From Hyella patelloides LEGE 07179 (lineage in GTDB: Bacteria; Cyanobacteriota; Cyanobacteriia; Cyanobacteriales; Xenococcaceae): a DNA stretch of 35,931 nucleotides. How positions within the stretch are numbered: position 1 is the stretch's first letter; each line of letters starts with the position of its first letter. The notes below the pieces were generated by a model that saw nothing but the letters and a program-made list of their open reading frames with translations, was not told where the DNA came from and ran no database searches. Made by a program: the position numbers and the translations under genes. Positions 35,884 to 35,931 of the stretch are shown piece after piece. The stretch lies in assembly GCF_900659865.1 (NCBI RefSeq), contig NZ_LR213806.1, positions 1-35,931 on the forward strand, written 5' to 3'.

Positions 35884-35931
35884 ATGCGACGACGCTCAAA
35901 ATTTAAGCCTTTCATTTCTTGGGCTGTTACC

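Overview
The window is chromosomal DNA from a cyanobacterium. It carries a copper-switched cytochrome c6/plastocyanin pair, phytoene desaturase and synthase, an inactive ClpR next to ClpP3, urea-transporter genes, flavodoxin, and four chlorophyll-binding CP43'-family genes. GCGATCGC (HIP1) octamers recur throughout, and the DNA is AT-rich. No rRNA, tRNA or CRISPR array was seen. The gene set fits a unicellular or baeocyte-forming type as well as a filamentous one; genus cannot be fixed from sequence reading alone.

Left part (1-9.6 kb): a transposase tail abuts a small repeat-protein gene that it may have truncated. The dTDP-rhamnose genes rfbC-rfbD follow, then a 48-residue membrane microprotein. 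petJ and petE are divergent around two copies of a GAC-N5-GTC operator. Next come a lone ABC ATPase, a DUF1815-like protein, hpnH (hopanoid side chain), a MITE-like hairpin, and crtP-crtB (carotenoids).

Middle (9.6-24 kb): a response regulator with a C-terminal membrane anchor, rbfA, a 32-bp near-perfect palindrome, clpR-clpP3, a membrane glycosyltransferase, a methylglyoxal synthase/lipid kinase fusion, a secreted fibro-slime protein, a MoxR ATPase, urtCDE without urtAB, an exosortase-associated acyltransferase and a GT-B glycosyltransferase.

Right part (24-32 kb): an enlarged iron-stress (isi) locus. Leftward run a CP43' gene, a CP43'-PsaL fusion, a zinc-ribbon microprotein, isiB (flavodoxin), a Cys-rich membrane protein and isiC (alpha/beta hydrolase). 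Rightward run canonical isiA and a CP43' paralogue with a short lumenal loop and an extra C-terminal helix, separated by an attenuator-like terminator. The two arms diverge from a 388-bp region with imperfect Fur-box-like sequences. Together they would supply a mixed chlorophyll antenna for photosystem I and replace ferredoxin by flavodoxin when iron is scarce. This is the most interesting part of the window.

Right edge (32-35.9 kb): a VOC protein and a two-component pair made of a hybrid histidine kinase (5' end missing or frameshifted) and a REC-GGDEF diguanylate cyclase.
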